From the NCBI RefSeq assembly GCF_007830235.1, contig NZ_VLKI01000009.1:113230-177229 (forward strand): 64,000 nt of DNA, read 5' to 3'. This DNA comes from Cytobacillus oceanisediminis. GTDB taxonomy: Bacteria; Bacillota; Bacilli; Bacillales; Cytobacillaceae. Positions 26,592 to 35,089 of this stretch are shown in pieces. Numbering within the stretch: position 1 is the stretch's first letter; each line of letters opens with the position of its first letter. A program made the position numbers and the translations under genes. Below the pieces are notes generated by a model. It was not told where the DNA came from and did no database searches. It saw only the letters and a list, made by a program, of their open reading frames with translations.

Positions 26592-28148
26592 ATGAATTTA
26601 ACTCAGCAGCTGCATGAAACTGCGAAGAAAATGGGAAATAAACCAGCCTATTATTTCATGGACCAGTCCAGTACATATGCCGAGCTTGATGGTGCAGTAA
26701 CGAAATTTGCAGATGGACTTTCAAAATTGGGAGTGAAGAAAGGAGACCATGTTGCCTTGGTGTTGGGAAACTCGCCGCATTTTGTCATCGGACTGCATGG
26801 CGCACTACGCCTTGGGGCGACTGTCATTCCGATTAACCCGATTTATACACCGGATGAGATTGGCTATATTGTCAATAATGCCGATGTCAAAGCAGTGGTA
26901 ACACTTGATTTATTAGTGCCATTGGTTGAAAAAATGCATAAAGCACTTCCAAAGGTAGAGCATTTCATCATTTGCGAAACTCCTCAGGGACAAGCTTCAG
27001 AATTGGATTCGGCCTCTTTATCGGTTTATCCAAAAATGAAATCGTTTACACAGCTTGTGGCTTCTGGCGATTTAGGATTTCAGGGTCCAGAGCTGGAGGA
27101 GGATCAAACAGCGGTTATCCTTTATACTTCCGGTACGACAGGTAAGCCAAAAGGTGCCATGCTGACCCATAAAAACCTCTACAGCAATGCGAAGGATGTC
27201 AGCGATTACCTGCATATGAGCGAGGATGATAGGGTTATTACAACTTTACCAATGTTTCATGTTTTTTGTTTAACGGTTGCCTTAAATGCACCGCTGATGA
27301 ATGGGGCTACTATTCTCATAGACCCTAAATTCAGCCCGAAGGAAATCTTTAGGATCGCAAAAAAATTTGAACCTACCGTTTTTGCGGGTGTGCCGACCAT
27401 GTATAATTTCCTCCTTCAATATCAAGATGGAAATCCAGAGGACTTGCAGTCATTGCGCCTTTGTATTTCAGGAGGGGCTGCCATGCCGGTTGCGCTTCTG
27501 CAGGTTTTTGAAAAGAAATTCAATGTTATGGTTTCTGAAGGCTACGGTCTTTCCGAAGCTTCGCCGGTTACTTGTTTCAATCCGCTCGACAAGCCGCGGA
27601 AAGCAGGATCTATTGGACAATCAATCCTAAATGTTGAAAATAAAGTAGTAAATGAGCTTGGGGAAGAAGTTCCTGTAGGAGAAGTAGGGGAACTGATTGT
27701 CCGCGGTCCAAACGTGATGATGGGGTACTACAAGCAGCCTGAGGAAACAGCTGCAACAATCCATGATGGCTGGCTTTATACAGGAGATTTAGCGAGAATG
27801 GATGAAGAAGGCTACTTTTACATCGTTGACCGCAAAAAAGATCTTATATTGGTTGGAGGATACAATGTTTATCCAAGAGAGGTAGAAGAGGTTCTTTATA
27901 ATCATGAGGACGTTGTTGAGGTCGCTGTATTGGGCGTGCCGGATCCGAACCTTGGCGAAGCAGTCAGAAGCTATGTTGTTTCGAAAAATCCGAAGCTTAC
28001 AGAAGATCAGCTTTTAATATATTGTGCTGAGCATTTAGCTAAATACAAAGTGCCTTCCTCAATTGAGTTCCTGGATGAGCTTCCGAAAAATACAACCGGA
28101 AAAATATTGCGAAGAGCATTGAAGAATCAAGTAATTCAGACAAAATAA
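26592..28148 (+). CDS. lcfB: Long-chain fatty-acid CoA ligase LcfB
   Basis: 518 residues from ATG 26592 (GAGGGGG ribosome-binding site); the frame upstream overlaps the FadR operator and is not used. The AMP-binding P-loop [16 protein letters not shown], the GYGLSEASP motif, [24 protein letters not shown] and the C-terminal [11 protein letters not shown] are complete. It activates fatty acids for beta-oxidation at the inner membrane face. The FadR box and locus match B. subtilis lcfB. Confidence 0.94.
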   Translation: MNLTQQLHETAKKMGNKPAYYFMDQSSTYAELDGAVTKFADGLSKLGVKKGDHVALVLGNSPHFVIGLHGALRLGATVIPINPIYTPDEIGYIVNNADVKAVVTLDLLVPLVEKMHKALPKVEHFIICETPQGQASELDSASLSVYPKMKSFTQLVASGDLGFQGPELEEDQTAVILYTSGTTGKPKGAMLTHKNLYSNAKDVSDYLHMSEDDRVITTLPMFHVFCLTVALNAPLMNGATILIDPKFSPKEIFRIAKKFEPTVFAGVPTMYNFLLQYQDGNPEDLQSLRLCISGGAAMPVALLQVFEKKFNVMVSEGYGLSEASPVTCFNPLDKPRKAGSIGQSILNVENKVVNELGEEVPVGEVGELIVRGPNVMMGYYKQPEETAATIHDGWLYTGDLARMDEEGYFYIVDRKKDLILVGGYNVYPREVEEVLYNHEDVVEVAVLGVPDPNLGEAVRSYVVSKNPKLTEDQLLIYCAEHLAKYKVPSSIEFLDELPKNTTGKILRRALKNQVIQTK

Positions 28149-28155
28149 AAGCAGC

Positions 28156-28190
28156 GGCGGACATCACCAGGTGTCTGCCCCTTTTTCTTT
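28156..28190 (+). terminator. lcfB terminator
   Basis: GGCgGACA and TGTCtGCC form a stem with one mismatch, followed by CTTTTTCTTT. Confidence 0.75.
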
Positions 28191-28270
28191 CTTTTTAACA
28201 TTTGAAAGGGTTTTCATAAAGTTTATCGAATTGAAACATGTAGCAAAGTAAATGAAGGAGAGATGTACAT

Positions 28271-29047
28271 ATGAGTTCTATCGCAGTTGAATTAAAAGAA
28301 CATATTGCGGTCGTCACAATTAACCGCCCGGATGCGCTGAATGCGTTTAATTATGAAACTTTATCAGAACTCCAGGAGTCAGTTGAAAAATTGCGCACCA
28401 ATCCTGGCGTGCGGGTGGTTATTTTTACAGGAGCCGGAGAAAAATCGTTTAGTGTTGGAGCGGATTTAAAAGAGCGCCGAACTTTATCGGATGAAGAAGT
28501 CCGCAGAAATATCTATAAGATTGGAGAAGTGTTCTCTTTAATCGACCAGCTTCCGCAGCCGACGATCGCAGCTATAAATGGATTTGCCTTCGGGGGTGGA
28601 ATGGAACTTGCCCTATCATGCGACTTCCGCATTGCGGTTTCCGGTACTTCCATGGGGCTTACAGAAACAAGTCTTGCAATTATCCCAGGAGCAGGAGGTA
28701 CCCAAAGGCTGCCGAGATTAATCGGACAGGCAAAAGCTCTTGAATTAATCTTAATGGCTAAAAGGCTTACTTCCGAGGAAGCGTTCGAGTATGGAATCCT
28801 TACAAAAGTAACGGATCGAGATAATCTGTTAAATGAATGCTTCGAATTTGCTGGTGGAATGCTTACAAACGGACCGCTGGCACTGCAGCAGGCAAAGTTT
28901 GCGGTTAAACAGGGAATGGGCGTAGATCTGCAAACCGGCTTGCAAATTGAAAGAAAAGCCTACGAAGTCATTATCCCGACGGAAGATAGAGTAGAGGCCC
29001 TCGCTGCATTTGCTGAAAAAAGAAAACCGGATTTTAAAGGGAAATAG
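28271..29047 (+). CDS. Enoyl-CoA hydratase/isomerase family protein
   Basis: 258 residues after AAGGAGAG. The crotonase fold is shown by FSVGADLKER (oxyanion hole), INGFAFGGGMELALSCDFRIA and the catalytic glutamates in ETSLAIIPGAGGTQRLPR, so hydratase activity is likely. It resembles YngF-type enoyl- or methylglutaconyl-CoA hydratases. It follows lcfB after a terminator and is followed by its own terminator, so it is probably monocistronic. Confidence 0.88.
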   Translation: MSSIAVELKEHIAVVTINRPDALNAFNYETLSELQESVEKLRTNPGVRVVIFTGAGEKSFSVGADLKERRTLSDEEVRRNIYKIGEVFSLIDQLPQPTIAAINGFAFGGGMELALSCDFRIAVSGTSMGLTETSLAIIPGAGGTQRLPRLIGQAKALELILMAKRLTSEEAFEYGILTKVTDRDNLLNECFEFAGGMLTNGPLALQQAKFAVKQGMGVDLQTGLQIERKAYEVIIPTEDRVEALAAFAEKRKPDFKGK

Positions 29048-29067
29048 GAAAATAGGTTACTAATAGA

Positions 29068-29097
29068 AAAACACGGCAAAATTTGCCGTGTTTTTTC
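29068..29097 (+). terminator. Enoyl-CoA hydratase gene terminator
   Basis: An ACACGGCAAA/TTTGCCGTGT stem followed by T6. Confidence 0.9.
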
Positions 29098-29242
29098 TAT
29101 TAAATTATCAAATTTTTAGAAAATAATAAAAAAGGTCTTGAATATGGAGAGTGTTAACTATATAATTTAGTGAATAAAAGCATAAAAGCATAAAAGTGTT
29201 GAAGTGGAAGAGAGATAGAGAATAAGAGGGGGATCATCTAAA

Positions 29243-30253
29243 ATGCTGGAAAAATTAAAATCATTCAAAGCAATAGCTGCAGCAGGTGTAATGGGAGCGG
29301 TGCTTCTAAGCGGGTGCGGCAGTGAAAGCACTAATGGAGACAGCGGTTCTTCAGATAACGAAAAAGAAGATTCATTTAAGGTAGGGGTGACACAGATTGT
29401 TGAACACCCTTCATTGGATGCCGCACTTGAGGGCTTTAAGGAAGCATTGGAAGAAGAAGGCCTCGAAGTAAGCTATGACGTACAGATCGCCCAAGGCGAC
29501 CAAAATAATAACCAGTCCATTGCGAATAATTTCGCGGGAGACGGAGTGGATTTGATTTTTGCCAACTCCACGCCAAGTGCATTGAGTGCTCTTAATGCAA
29601 CAAAGGATATTCCGATTGTGTTCACTTCAGTAACCGATCCAGTAGGGGCCCAATTGGTCAAATCTATGGAAACCCCGGACGGAAATATAACAGGTACAAC
29701 TGATACTCATCCTGATGCAATTCCAAATATGGTTAAATTTATTGATGAACAGTTTGATGCCGGTACAGTAGGCGTTATCTATAATTCTGGCGAACAAAAC
29801 TCAGAGGTGCAGATTGAAAAGGTGAAAGAAGCTCTGTCAAGTACTGATATGAAGCTTGCCGAAGCAACTGTATCCAATTCATCAGAAGTAAAACAGGCTG
29901 CCGAGTCACTTGTTGGCAAAGCGGATGTTATCTACATCATTACCGATAATACAGTCGTCTCTGCTTTGGAATCGGTTATTCAGGTTTCAAACGACAATGA
30001 CATACCTTTATTCGTAGGGGAGCTTGACTCTGTAAAACGCGGAGGATTTGCCGCTTACGGATTTGACTATAAGGATATCGGATATGAAGCAGGAGCAATG
30101 GCTGCGCAAATATTAAAAGAAGGTAAAAAGCCATCTGAACTTCCTGTTCAATATCCGCAGAATTTAAAGCTGGTTATCAATAAAAAAGCAGCTGAAGAGA
30201 TGGGCATTGAACTGAAGGACGAATGGAACGGCCTTGCTGAGTTTGTTGAGTAA
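29243..30253 (+). CDS. ABC transporter substrate-binding lipoprotein (ABC_sub_bind / TrpX-like)
   Basis: 336 residues with a signal peptide and lipobox ending LLSGC (Cys25). The periplasmic-binding-like domain has VGVTQIVEHPSLDAALEGF, IFANSTPSALSAL, IPIVFTSVTDPVGAQLV and the C-terminal VINKKAAEEMGIEL, typical of the family whose streptococcal members (TrpX) bind tryptophan or other aromatic amino acids. It forms an importer with the next two genes, though a MITE-like repeat now separates it from them. The substrate here is unproven. Confidence 0.85.
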   Translation: MLEKLKSFKAIAAAGVMGAVLLSGCGSESTNGDSGSSDNEKEDSFKVGVTQIVEHPSLDAALEGFKEALEEEGLEVSYDVQIAQGDQNNNQSIANNFAGDGVDLIFANSTPSALSALNATKDIPIVFTSVTDPVGAQLVKSMETPDGNITGTTDTHPDAIPNMVKFIDEQFDAGTVGVIYNSGEQNSEVQIEKVKEALSSTDMKLAEATVSNSSEVKQAAESLVGKADVIYIITDNTVVSALESVIQVSNDNDIPLFVGELDSVKRGGFAAYGFDYKDIGYEAGAMAAQILKEGKKPSELPVQYPQNLKLVINKKAAEEMGIELKDEWNGLAEFVE

Positions 30254-30287
30254 ATAATATAAGGTCTTGGAAACAACCTTTAAAATA

Positions 30288-30530
30288 AGGCTCTGTTAAA
30301 GCTTATTGTTGTTTTTTAGGACCCTGTTGATTGGAGCGGAAGGCACTAATCCCGCGAAAATGCATTCGCATTTCCTTCGTGCGGTGTTATTTCAGGGATG
30401 CTTATTCAAAGTCCTGCGGGAGTGCGGATCAAAGGGAGACCCCACAGGAGCAAAGCGACGAGGAGCGTCGGACCGCCCGCGGAAAGGGAGTGCCTCGTGC
30501 TGAAATCAACAGGCAAATTTAACAGAGCCT
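30288..30530 (+). mobile_element. MITE-like repeat, copy 3 (intact ends and target duplication)
   Basis: 243 bp bounded by perfect 12-bp inverted repeats, AGGCTCTGTTAA and TTAACAGAGCCT, and flanked on both sides by AAAATA, a likely 6-bp target duplication. It encodes no transposase. It lies between the binding-protein and permease genes of one importer. It is the best-preserved of four copies in the window. Confidence 0.85.
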
Positions 30531-30560
30531 AAAATAAAAAAGTCAGAAAGGAAGATTACT

Positions 30561-31592
30561 ATGCCAACAGCCATCTTTGGTTCCATCGAGGCGGGAGCGA
30601 TTTATGCCTTGATGGCGCTGGGCGTTTACTTATCATTCAGAATACTGGATTTTCCTGACCTGACGGTTGATGGAAGCTTTGTCACGGGTGCATCTGTAGC
30701 CGCTGTCATGATTGTAGGAGGATATAATCCGTTTTTTGCTACAATTGCAGCCATGCTTGCGGGATTTGCAGCAGGCTGCCTTACCGGGCTGCTTCATACA
30801 AAAGGAAAAATCAATGCGCTCTTATCAGGAATTTTAATGATGATCGCATTGTACTCTATTAATCTCCGGATAATGGGCAAGTCTAATGTGCCTCTTTTGT
30901 CAGAGGAGACTGCTATGACGAAGCTTACAGAATTCTGGCAGGGACTTGGGATTGATCATGCTATTCAGAGCCTTACGGCTGCGCTGGGAATGAGCTTTGT
31001 ACCGAAAACCTGGGGGATTCTTATCTTAATGCTTATTCTAGCACTTGCTGTGAAAGTACTGATTGACCTCTTCTTGAAGACCGATGTCGGTTTGGCGATT
31101 CGCGCGACAGGTGATAATGAAACGATGATCCGCAGCTTTTCGGCTGACACAGACATTCTGAAGATTTTTGGATTGGGCATTTCAAATGCGCTGGTTGCCT
31201 TTTCGGGAGCATTAGTGGCGCAGTATAACGGGTTCAGTGACGTCGGCATGGGAATTGGCATGATCATTATCGGCCTTGCATCCGTTATTATCGGTGAAGC
31301 CATTTTTGGTGCAAAAACAATTGTTAGGGCTACGTTGGCGGTAATCGGCGGAGCTATTTTATACCGGATTATTGTAACGCTGGCTTTAAGGGTTGAGTTC
31401 CTGGAAACAGGAGATATGAAGCTGATTACAGCGGTAATCGTGATTAGTGCACTTATCCTTCCAAAGCTGATTCAGCAGCAAAAAGAAAAGCAAAGAAAGC
31501 GTCGGAGACTATTGGAAGCGAAAAAAAATCAGGCATCTAATGCTTACGGGAAAAGTGGTGAACAGCTTGCTGCAATTAAATCAGATTCATAA
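30561..31592 (+). CDS. ABC transporter permease (ABC_sub_bind-associated)
   Basis: 343 residues from ATG 30561 (AGAAAGGAAG). About eight or nine hydrophobic helices with GSIEAGAIYALMALGVYLSFR and a BPD_transp_2-like core (RATGDNETMIRSF...GLGISNALVAFSGALVAQYNGFSDVGMGIGMIIIGLASVIIGEAIFG). A basic C-terminal tail follows. It pairs with the overlapping ATPase gene and the upstream binding protein. Confidence 0.88.
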   Translation: MPTAIFGSIEAGAIYALMALGVYLSFRILDFPDLTVDGSFVTGASVAAVMIVGGYNPFFATIAAMLAGFAAGCLTGLLHTKGKINALLSGILMMIALYSINLRIMGKSNVPLLSEETAMTKLTEFWQGLGIDHAIQSLTAALGMSFVPKTWGILILMLILALAVKVLIDLFLKTDVGLAIRATGDNETMIRSFSADTDILKIFGLGISNALVAFSGALVAQYNGFSDVGMGIGMIIIGLASVIIGEAIFGAKTIVRATLAVIGGAILYRIIVTLALRVEFLETGDMKLITAVIVISALILPKLIQQQKEKQRKRRRLLEAKKNQASNAYGKSGEQLAAIKSDS

Positions 31593-32361
31593 AGTGTTTA
31601 ATGAGGGAACACCTGACGAAAAAATCGCTTTGCACCGTATTCACCTGCAATTAAAGCCAGGCGACTTTATGACGGTTATCGGCAGCAATGGCGCGGGAAA
31701 ATCAACTCTTATGAACATGATATCAGGAAAATTGATTCCTGATATGGGGGATGTTCTGATTGATGGCTCCGATGTTACCCTTGTAAAGGAGCATAAAAGA
31801 TCCAAGCTAATTGGGCGGGTTTTTCAGGATCCTATGGCAGGTACGGCTCCATCCATGACGATAGAGGAAAATTTGGCCATTGCATACTCCAGGACAATGA
31901 CACGCGGCTTGCGTAAAGGCGTTTCCAAGAAAAGACGTGATTTTTTCAGGGAGAAGCTTGAAATGCTGCACCTGGGACTAGAGAACAGGCTTTCAGCCAA
32001 AGTCGGACTTCTTTCTGGAGGAGAGCGGCAGGCATTATCATTGTTGATGGCTACCTTTACCGAACCCAAAATCCTGCTTTTGGATGAGCATACAGCTGCA
32101 CTGGATCCAGCACGTGCAGAACTGATTACCAACCTCACAAAAGAAATTGTTGAAACGTACAAACTTACAACCTTAATGGTTACCCATAATATGCAGCAGG
32201 CGCTTGATCTCGGCAACAGGCTGATCATGATGGACAAAGGCCAGATTATCTTTGAAACAAATGAACAACAGAAACAAAATCTGACTGTGGAAAAACTTTT
32301 GGAGGAATTCCAGAAAATCCGCGGCGAAAAAATGAGCAGCGACAAAGCTGTGCTTATCTGA
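31540..32361 (+). CDS. ABC transporter ATP-binding protein (TrpZ-like)
   Basis: Up to 273 residues. The start is uncertain: ATG 31540 or GTG 31558; homologous sequence begins at about LLQLNQIHKVF. It overlaps the permease gene by at least 35 nt, implying translational coupling. Walker A GSNGAGKST, signature LSGGERQA and Walker B ILLLDEHTAALDP are intact (the usual Pro after the Walker B Glu is His), as is the switch MVTHNMQ. It energises the upstream importer. Confidence 0.88.
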   Translation: MLTGKVVNSLLQLNQIHKVFNEGTPDEKIALHRIHLQLKPGDFMTVIGSNGAGKSTLMNMISGKLIPDMGDVLIDGSDVTLVKEHKRSKLIGRVFQDPMAGTAPSMTIEENLAIAYSRTMTRGLRKGVSKKRRDFFREKLEMLHLGLENRLSAKVGLLSGGERQALSLLMATFTEPKILLLDEHTAALDPARAELITNLTKEIVETYKLTTLMVTHNMQQALDLGNRLIMMDKGQIIFETNEQQKQNLTVEKLLEEFQKIRGEKMSSDKAVLI

Positions 32362-32420
32362 TTGGCGGACCGGACAAGGCGTTATGCTTTGTTCGGTTTG
32401 TTTTTCGTTATGGGGTCATC

Positions 32421-32830
32421 TGAAGTCAGCTTCTGCTTCAAATCCTTTATGAAGGACATTTCAATAACTCTTAGACTGTTTTGGGGTCTTCAAACCATTA
32501 ATGAAGGACATTTCAATAACTCTTAGACTGTTTTGGGGTCTTCAAACCATTAATGAAGGACATTTCAATAACTCTTAGACTGTTTTGGGGTCTTCAAACC
32601 ATTAATGAAGTACATTTCAATAACTCTTAGATTGTTTTGGGGTCTTCAAACTATTAATGAAGGACATTTCAATAACTCTTAGACTGTTTTGGGGTCTTCA
32701 AACCATAAATGAAGGACATTTCAGTAACTCTTAGATTGATTTTTGTCCTTCAAACCCTTTATGAAGGACATTTCTATAACTCTTAAACTGATTTTTGTCC
32801 ATCAAGCCCTATATGAAGGACATTTCCAAA
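32421..32830. repeat. Tandem array A, exact 52-bp period, eight units
   Basis: TGAAGGACATTTC (or a 1-2-base variant) starts at 32450, 32502, 32554, 32606, 32658, 32710, 32762 and 32814, every step exactly 52 bp. Central units are nearly identical; the last two diverge and show a perfect TGTCCTTCA / TGAAGGACA inverted repeat. Fifty-two is not a multiple of 3, so it is non-coding. It lies between convergent genes. Confidence 0.92.
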
Positions 32831-32876
32831 CAAAAAGCATATCGCCCGCAGACGATATGCCCATCAATTTTATTTT

Positions 32877-33428
32877 TCACGGATAATACATAACAGCTTG
32901 ATACCGGATCAATTCCTTGCCAATATTTTTATATGTGTGGGCTTTGTTCGCCAGGAATTTAACAGAGTTGCCTGTACGGACGGTAATCAGCTGGTCGCCG
33001 ATTTCCAATTCAAGTGTGCCTGACATGACGGTAATATATTCTTCAACCCCTTCATTATGCTTATCAGATGTATGCTGGCAGCCTGGTTCAATTTCTACAG
33101 TAAAGATTTCAAATTTCTTGCGAGGGTCAAACGGAAATACGGGATATACCCTGTAATTACCCATGCTTTCCATAATCGGGGTAATCGTTTGTAAATCAAT
33201 AAAATGTACATCAGAGGACTCCTCATTTATAAGTGAGGAAAATGAGACTTGGAGACCGCTGGCGATTTTCCAAAGGGTAGTGACAGTTGGATTGGATTCT
33301 CCCCGTTCAATTTGCCCTAGCATTGCTTTACTGACACCAGTCAATTCTGCAGTGGCATCAAGGCTGTATCCTCTTGTTTTTCGAATAATCCTCAGGTTTT
33401 CCCCAATACTTTTTTGAATATTCTCCAT
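32877..33428 (-). CDS. XRE-family regulator with cupin domain
   Basis: 183 residues from ATG 33428 (GGAGGATAT). The N-terminal HTH_3 (about 8-62: LRIIRKTRGYSLDATAELTG, SKAMLGQIERGESNPTVTTLWKIA) is followed by a C-terminal cupin (about 115-180: HNEGVEEYITVMSGTLELEIGD). It is divergent from azlCD, and such regulators commonly sit beside AzlCD, so it probably controls them in response to a small ligand. Confidence 0.9.
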   Translation of the reverse strand: MENIQKSIGENLRIIRKTRGYSLDATAELTGVSKAMLGQIERGESNPTVTTLWKIASGLQVSFSSLINEESSDVHFIDLQTITPIMESMGNYRVYPVFPFDPRKKFEIFTVEIEPGCQHTSDKHNEGVEEYITVMSGTLELEIGDQLITVRTGNSVKFLANKAHTYKNIGKELIRYQAVMYYP

Positions 33429-33564
33429 TATATCCTCCAAAATCATTGTGTAATATAACGCACGTATGTATAATATATTATATTGAATTATTGATACTTT
33501 ATATTATGTCTATTATAGTATATTTTCAGAACCTATTATTATTTTTTTTTGGGTGGTGAACGAA

Positions 33565-34293
33565 ATGGCAGAAATTGCAGTCAACAAGCCTGCTACTGAA
33601 TACAGGAAAGGCTTCCAGTCAGGGATCAGCATCGCGATTGGATATGCACCAATTGCTTTGACATTCGGGCTGCTGGCAAAAACAACCGGGCTTTCAATTG
33701 GTGAAACAGCATTAATGAGCTTGCTCGTGTTTGCCGGTGCAGCGCAATATATATCGCTGAGCCTCCTTTCATTGGGAACGGGAATTTTTGAAATTATCTT
33801 GACGACCTTTATAGTGAATATCCGGCATTTTTTGATGTCCACTTCCCTTAACGAAAAATGGGAGGACGACCAGATCGCGAATAAAGCTATACTATCTTTT
33901 GGAATTACGGACGAAACCTTTTCAGTTGCTGCAGTCCGCGATGAAAAGGTAACAAGCGGGTATATGCTTGGACTCATCTCTATTTCTTACTCCAGCTGGG
34001 TGGTCTGCTCTGGGCTTGGGCACCTGATTGGGGCGAGTCTTCCGCAAACCTTGCAGGAAAGTATGTCTGTTGCGCTATATGCCATGTTTGTCGGCCTCCT
34101 TGTTCCTTCGATGAAAAAAAGTGCTAAGGTAGTATTCCTTGCTGCACTGGCCGCATGCTTTAATATTATTTTTACTTTGACCAATGCTTTATCAACAGGC
34201 TGGGCAATCGTATTGGCAACACTTTTATCTGCAGTAATTATTGAATTGATTGAAAATGTGAAAAACAAGCAAAGGGGGCAGGAGCATGAGTAG
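33565..34293 (+). CDS. azlC: Branched-chain amino acid exporter subunit AzlC
   Basis: 242 residues from ATG 33565; two GTGs just upstream belong to the ribosome-binding site region. Typical AzlC features are GFQSGISIAIGYAPIALTFGLLA, SLLVFAGAAQYISLSL and NIRHFLMSTSL, with about six or seven helices. With AzlD it forms a branched-chain amino acid or 4-azaleucine efflux pair. It overlaps azlD by 8 nt. Confidence 0.92.
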   Translation: MAEIAVNKPATEYRKGFQSGISIAIGYAPIALTFGLLAKTTGLSIGETALMSLLVFAGAAQYISLSLLSLGTGIFEIILTTFIVNIRHFLMSTSLNEKWEDDQIANKAILSFGITDETFSVAAVRDEKVTSGYMLGLISISYSSWVVCSGLGHLIGASLPQTLQESMSVALYAMFVGLLVPSMKKSAKVVFLAALAACFNIIFTLTNALSTGWAIVLATLLSAVIIELIENVKNKQRGQEHE

Positions 34294-34591
34294 CCAAATG
34301 GTGTGGATGATAGCTGGCATGGCATTGGTTACCTATATCCCGAGACTCTTGCCTTTCGTGCTATTCAAAGGCAAAGAACTGCCGGGCATTGTTCAGGGCG
34401 TCTTAAAAAATGTTCCCTATGCCACATTAGGGGCACTTATTTTTCCTGGAATCTTGTTTATAAATGAGGATATTTGGTTCGGGCTGCTAGGCGCTGGTGC
34501 CGCTTTTATTGCCGCCTTTTTAGGAGCAAATGTCATTGTAGTCGTTTTAGGATCTATTGCTGTTTTATCTGTATATTCGTTCCTGATTTAG
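34286..34591 (+). CDS. azlD: AzlD-like transporter subunit
   Basis: 101 residues with three or four helices and the motif ALVTYIPRLLPFVLF. It overlaps the azlC stop codon, so it is translationally coupled. It is the small partner of AzlC. Confidence 0.9.
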   Translation: MSSQMVWMIAGMALVTYIPRLLPFVLFKGKELPGIVQGVLKNVPYATLGALIFPGILFINEDIWFGLLGAGAAFIAAFLGANVIVVVLGSIAVLSVYSFLI

Positions 34592-34616
34592 ATATGATAA
34601 TGATAGATTGTGCATG

Positions 34617-34645
34617 AAACCGGTTCAGCATAGAGCCGGTTTTTT
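34617..34645 (+). terminator. azlCD terminator
   Basis: AAACCGG and CCGGTTT form a stem with T6 after it. Confidence 0.85.
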
Positions 34646-34719
34646 CATTAGAAAATTTATTTTGCGGAAATGATTTTAAATGAGCTATGAACATAAGCTT
34701 AAAGCTGCAAAAATATCGT

Positions 34720-34963
34720 TAGGCCGGTAAATCCCGCGCTTTGGCCGTTATTTTATTAAAATTGGCCGGTATTTGGATCAAATTGGCCAGTAAATTCTAA
34801 TGATCAGCCGGTAAATGTCATTTTCACCTGCTGATCCGGGGCCGGAAAACCGCAAAATTTACATTTGGCCGATAAACATTGCTCTTTGGCCGTTAAATCA
34901 TTAGAATTGGCCGATAACTATCGAGAATTGGCCGATAAATCATGGCAGCGGCCTGGCTGAAAT
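34720..34963. repeat. 21-bp phased array 2 (core TTGGCCGRTAAA)
   Basis: GGCCG or a one-base variant starts at 34722, 34743, 34764, 34785 and 34806, then, after an irregular stretch of about two units (with a GGCCGG at 34840), at 34867, 34888, 34909, 34930 and 34950. Steps are 21 bp within each block (the last is 20). The first 11-12 bp of each unit are conserved and the rest varies. The core is unrelated to that of array 1. It lies between azlD and yhfN, after the azlCD terminator. Confidence 0.85.
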
Positions 34964-35089
34964 ATTTGGAACCAGTGACAGGGAACACCGGTCCTAATCA
35001 TTGGATGAATGTCCAACTAAAATAGTTCTAATTACAGATTTTTATACTAAACTAATTATAGAAAGGTTGTACCAAAAGGGGGGAATCGG

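Noticed and set aside
29195..29242. AG-rich leader of the TrpX-like binding-protein gene as a TRAP site
   Set aside because: Several AAG/GAG/TAG triplets occur but their spacing is irregular, unlike the trpP leader.
30306..30522. Open frames of 63-65 codons between the binding-protein and permease genes
   Set aside because: They lie within MITE-like copy 3 and have no good start context.
32421..32830. CRISPR array
   Set aside because: The whole 52-bp unit is repeated without unique spacers, and there are no cas genes.
34594..34612. Fur-box-like TGATAATGAT after azlD
   Set aside because: It lies downstream of azlD just before a terminator and matches only about half of the Fur consensus.
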